DNA of 64,000 nt from contig NZ_JAOQJV010000010.1 in the NCBI RefSeq assembly GCF_025567415.1, positions 1 to 64,000 of the forward strand, read 5' to 3'. Source of the stretch: Claveliimonas ammoniilytica (GTDB lineage Bacteria > Bacillota > Clostridia > Lachnospirales > Lachnospiraceae). Position 1 is the stretch's first letter; each line of letters begins with the position of its first letter. Below the pieces are notes generated by a model. The model saw only the letters and a program-made list of their open reading frames with translations. It ran no database searches and had not been told where the DNA came from. A program made the translations under genes and the position numbers. Positions 61,953 to 64,000 of the stretch are shown one piece after another.

Positions 61953-63395
61953 ATGTCAGAAAAAGATAATATGAATCATAATGAATTGGAAAATGAAGTA
62001 GAAAAAGTAGATGACAAGGATGTTGTTGTCGAAGATCAGAAGAAAGATGATGATGAATATGAAAAGGTATGCTTCATCTGTCACAGACCGGAAAGCCAGA
62101 CCGGCAAGATGATGGATCTGCCGAATCATATCAGTGTGTGTCCGGACTGCATGCAGAAGAGCTTTGATATGATGTCAGGCGGACAGATGGATTACAGCCA
62201 GCTTCTGAATATGCCGGGAGTGCAGATGTTCAGTGTGGATGATCTTGAGAATGTGATCCCAAAGAAGCAAAAGATCAAGAAGAAAAAAGAAGGCGAAGAG
62301 CGTAAGCCGATCCTGGATATCAAGGATATTCCGGCACCGCATAAGATTAAGGCGAAGCTGGATGACTTTGTAGTAGGACAGGAATATGCCAAGAAAGCAA
62401 TGTCGGTAGCAGTATATAATCATTACAAACGTGTAGCAACGGATACGATGGATGATATTGAGATCGAGAAATCTAACATGCTGATGATTGGTCCTACCGG
62501 TTGCGGTAAGACATATCTGGTCAAGACACTGGCGAAACTTCTTGATGTGCCGCTTGCGATCACGGATGCAACGTCTCTGACTGAAGCGGGCTATATCGGT
62601 GATGATATTGAGAGTGTGGTATCCAAGCTTCTGGCGGCAGCGGATAATGATGTAGAGAAGGCAGAGCAGGGCATTATTTTCATCGATGAGATTGATAAGA
62701 TTGCCAAGAAAAAGAATACCAGCCAGCGTGATGTCAGCGGTGAATCCGTTCAGCAGGGCATGCTGAAGTTATTAGAGGGCAGTGAAGTAGAAGTTCCTGT
62801 TGGAGCCAACAGCAAGAATGCTATGGTGCCGCTCACTACGGTGAATACCAAGAATATCTTATTTATCTGTGGCGGTGCATTTCCGGATCTGGACAATATT
62901 ATCAAAGAGCGTTTGACCAAACAGGCAACTATTGGATTTAATGCAGAGCTGAAAGACAAATATGACCATGACAAGAATATTCTGTCTAAAGTAACGATTG
63001 AAGATCTGCGTGCATTTGGTATGATCCCAGAGTTTATCGGTCGTCTGCCAATTATATTTACGCTCCAGGGATTGGATGAAGATCTGCTGGTTAAGATTCT
63101 CAAAGAGCCTAAGAATGCCATCCTGAAGCAGTATCAGAAGCTTCTGGCGTTGGATGAAGTAAAGCTGGAATTTGAGGATGATGCGCTTCGTGCAATTGCA
63201 GAGAAAGCAGTGAAGAAGAATACAGGAGCCCGTGCACTTCGTGCGATCATCGAGGAATTTATGTTGGATATTATGTACGAGATTCCAAAGGATGACAGCA
63301 TTGGTGAAGTAGTGATCACCCGATCTTATATAGAAGGAACCGGCGGTCCGGTGATCATGCTGCGCGGTCAGGAACTTCCACAGCTGGAAGGCTAA
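61953..63395 (+). CDS. clpX: ClpX-type AAA+ unfoldase
   Basis: A 480-residue ClpX, longer than usual (about 420) owing to an acidic 38-residue N-terminal extension and a Lys-rich linker (about 105-120). Zinc-binding domain: CFICHRPE...VCPDCMQ. Walker A MIGPTGCGKTYL (about 178), pore loop AGYIGDD (canonical GYVG), Walker B GIIFIDEIDKIA (about 235), IGF ClpP-docking loop TIGFNAE (about 325) and sensor-2 NTGARALRAI. ClpP is not in view. It may be the sole ClpX or a paralogue. GGAGAAAAC precedes the ATG. Confidence 0.93.
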   Translation: MSEKDNMNHNELENEVEKVDDKDVVVEDQKKDDDEYEKVCFICHRPESQTGKMMDLPNHISVCPDCMQKSFDMMSGGQMDYSQLLNMPGVQMFSVDDLENVIPKKQKIKKKKEGEERKPILDIKDIPAPHKIKAKLDDFVVGQEYAKKAMSVAVYNHYKRVATDTMDDIEIEKSNMLMIGPTGCGKTYLVKTLAKLLDVPLAITDATSLTEAGYIGDDIESVVSKLLAAADNDVEKAEQGIIFIDEIDKIAKKKNTSQRDVSGESVQQGMLKLLEGSEVEVPVGANSKNAMVPLTTVNTKNILFICGGAFPDLDNIIKERLTKQATIGFNAELKDKYDHDKNILSKVTIEDLRAFGMIPEFIGRLPIIFTLQGLDEDLLVKILKEPKNAILKQYQKLLALDEVKLEFEDDALRAIAEKAVKKNTGARALRAIIEEFMLDIMYEIPKDDSIGEVVITRSYIEGTGGPVIMLRGQELPQLEG

Positions 63396-63443
63396 TTATT
63401 CAGATACATACTGTATATACATACCTCGTATACTGAATTAAAA

Positions 63444-63635
63444 GGTGGCTGTTCAGAACCCCTTAACACAAGAAAAACTGTTATGCCATGCATGCATGAG
63501 AATAACAGTTTTTCTTGTGTGCAAGGTGGCTCGAATAGAGCCACCGCCCGTACATGAGCAAAATTAGCTGCGTAGCAGTGAGAAAGCACGAATTATCGTG
63601 CGATTTTGCGAATGTATGGGCGGGGCTCAGAACAG
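63444..63635. repeat. Highly structured element bounded by inverted repeats
   Basis: The 192-bp gap sequence starts and ends with imperfect inverted repeats (CTGTTCAGAACCCC at 63449-63462 against GGGGCTCAGAACAG at 63622-63635, 12 of 14). Inside are a perfect 18-bp hairpin (63467-63484 with 63502-63519), GGTGGCTC/GAGCCACC (63525-63545), and a branched structure: CGCCCGTACAT with ATGTATGGGCG (63545-63555 / 63612-63622), GCAAAAT/ATTTTGC (63558-63564 / 63603-63609), enclosing CTGC/GCAG and GCACGA/TCGTGC hairpins. The first hairpin probably ends clpX transcription. The whole may be a MITE-like repeat or a structured RNA before the protease gene. The gap has no gene otherwise. Confidence 0.65.
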
Positions 63636-63661
63636 TTACAAAAAGTATATGAGGTGTTTTT

Positions 63662-64000
63662 ATGGATCTGGAAATGTGCAGGGCGCAGATATTGTCGAAT
63701 GATTATAGGGATTTTATTGTGTCAACGGATGGTGGAAGGATAAGCCTCCCTGCGCTTCCTGAGGAGGTGTGTTCGCAGGAGGTTGGGGCAGGATATGAGA
63801 TCGTATATCTGAATAAGAATATTGCGGAACCCATTGATTTTGATCGGTATGTGTATAATGCGGTTCCACAGTGTTACGGTCTTTTGGATATGGATGTCAT
63901 GAACCAGGCAGGGATTAGTCAGGTACAGTATTACCCAACGCTGAATGTGGCAGGTGAGGGGATTATGATTGGTTTTGTGGATACAGGGATTGATTATACG
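63662..64000 (+). CDS. Subtilisin-like S8 protease, N-terminal part (runs off window)
   Basis: The first 113 codons of an S8-family protein, open to the window edge. After about 75 residues of N-terminal region (NDYRDFIVSTDGG, YNAVPQCYGLLDMDVMNQAG) the catalytic-Asp motif appears as IMIGFVDTGIDYT at the end. No signal peptide is visible, similar to intracellular or spore-related (Csp-type) subtilases of Clostridia, in which a short prodomain precedes the catalytic region. GAGGTG precedes the ATG by 5 nt. His and Ser motifs lie beyond the window. Confidence 0.85.
   Translation, partial: MDLEMCRAQILSNDYRDFIVSTDGGRISLPALPEEVCSQEVGAGYEIVYLNKNIAEPIDFDRYVYNAVPQCYGLLDMDVMNQAGISQVQYYPTLNVAGEGIMIGFVDTGIDYT

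Overview
The window looks like a chromosome segment of a gut Lachnospiraceae (Clostridia, Firmicutes). Reasons: strong Shine-Dalgarno sites, moderate GC, a T-box leader, a short AspRS paired with GatCAB, CIRCE control of htpG, Man-family PTS genes, and a large Tn916-type conjugative element. The genus cannot be fixed by eye.

Region 1 (1 to about 21.1 kb) is the transfer half of a Tn916/ICEBs1-type integrative conjugative element, read almost wholly on the minus strand. It carries orf13-orf17 (TcpC-like protein, cell-wall hydrolase, VirB6-like membrane protein, VirB4-like ATPase, TcpE-like protein), two ArdA-type antirestriction proteins, two small membrane proteins, the orf20 relaxase, an oriT-like intergenic region, the orf21 coupling ATPase, two DUF961 proteins and a large cell-wall-anchored adhesin. 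Two cargo blocks interrupt the module: an NTF2-like gene with a frameshifted acetyltransferase (9.1-10.2 kb), and a two-component/ABC-transporter cassette (13.4-16.9 kb). Both blocks end in near-identical 37-nt terminators. Integrase and excisionase are not in the window and probably lie to the left; the right end of the element is about 21.03-21.20 kb.

Region 2 (21.2-31.6 kb) is chromosomal: a ClC transporter, an ADP-ribosylglycohydrolase with an extra C-terminal domain, a small mobile-gene remnant, an orphan HTH regulator, a TDT-family transporter, a C_GCAxxG_C_C protein, an FtsX-type ABC exporter, a CapA-type phosphoesterase and an arginase-family enzyme.

Region 3 (31.8-39.4 kb): a T-box leader precedes aspS-gatC-gatA-gatB, the tRNA-dependent route to Asn-tRNA (and possibly Gln-tRNA). 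It is followed by an SdpR/SdpI pair and a PurF-like protein that lacks the N-terminal nucleophilic cysteine.

The 39.4-39.95 kb gap holds what I consider the most interesting system: a compact type I toxin-antitoxin-like locus. It has a 28-residue membrane peptide with a sequestered ribosome site, a convergent antisense RNA that can pair with the toxin start region and shares a bidirectional terminator, and a second promoter-terminator unit whose RNA would be antisense to the 3' half of the toxin message.

Region 4 (40.0-49.2 kb): a large ABC exporter, CIRCE-controlled htpG, an M24 peptidase, a 4-hydroxybutyrate-dehydrogenase-like enzyme and a zinc-ribbon protein. Region 5 (49.2-58.5 kb): a LevR/DagR-like regulator with apparently disabled ATPase motifs, divergent from a Man-family PTS operon with a 2-hydroxyacid dehydrogenase and a KDPG-type aldolase, followed by two MtlD-like dehydrogenases that lack the usual catalytic histidine; together they suggest uptake and breakdown of an unidentified sugar or sugar acid. 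Region 6 (58.5-64 kb): a DUF5721-like protein, a pseudouridine synthase, ligA, clpX, a highly structured repeat element and the start of a subtilisin-like protease.
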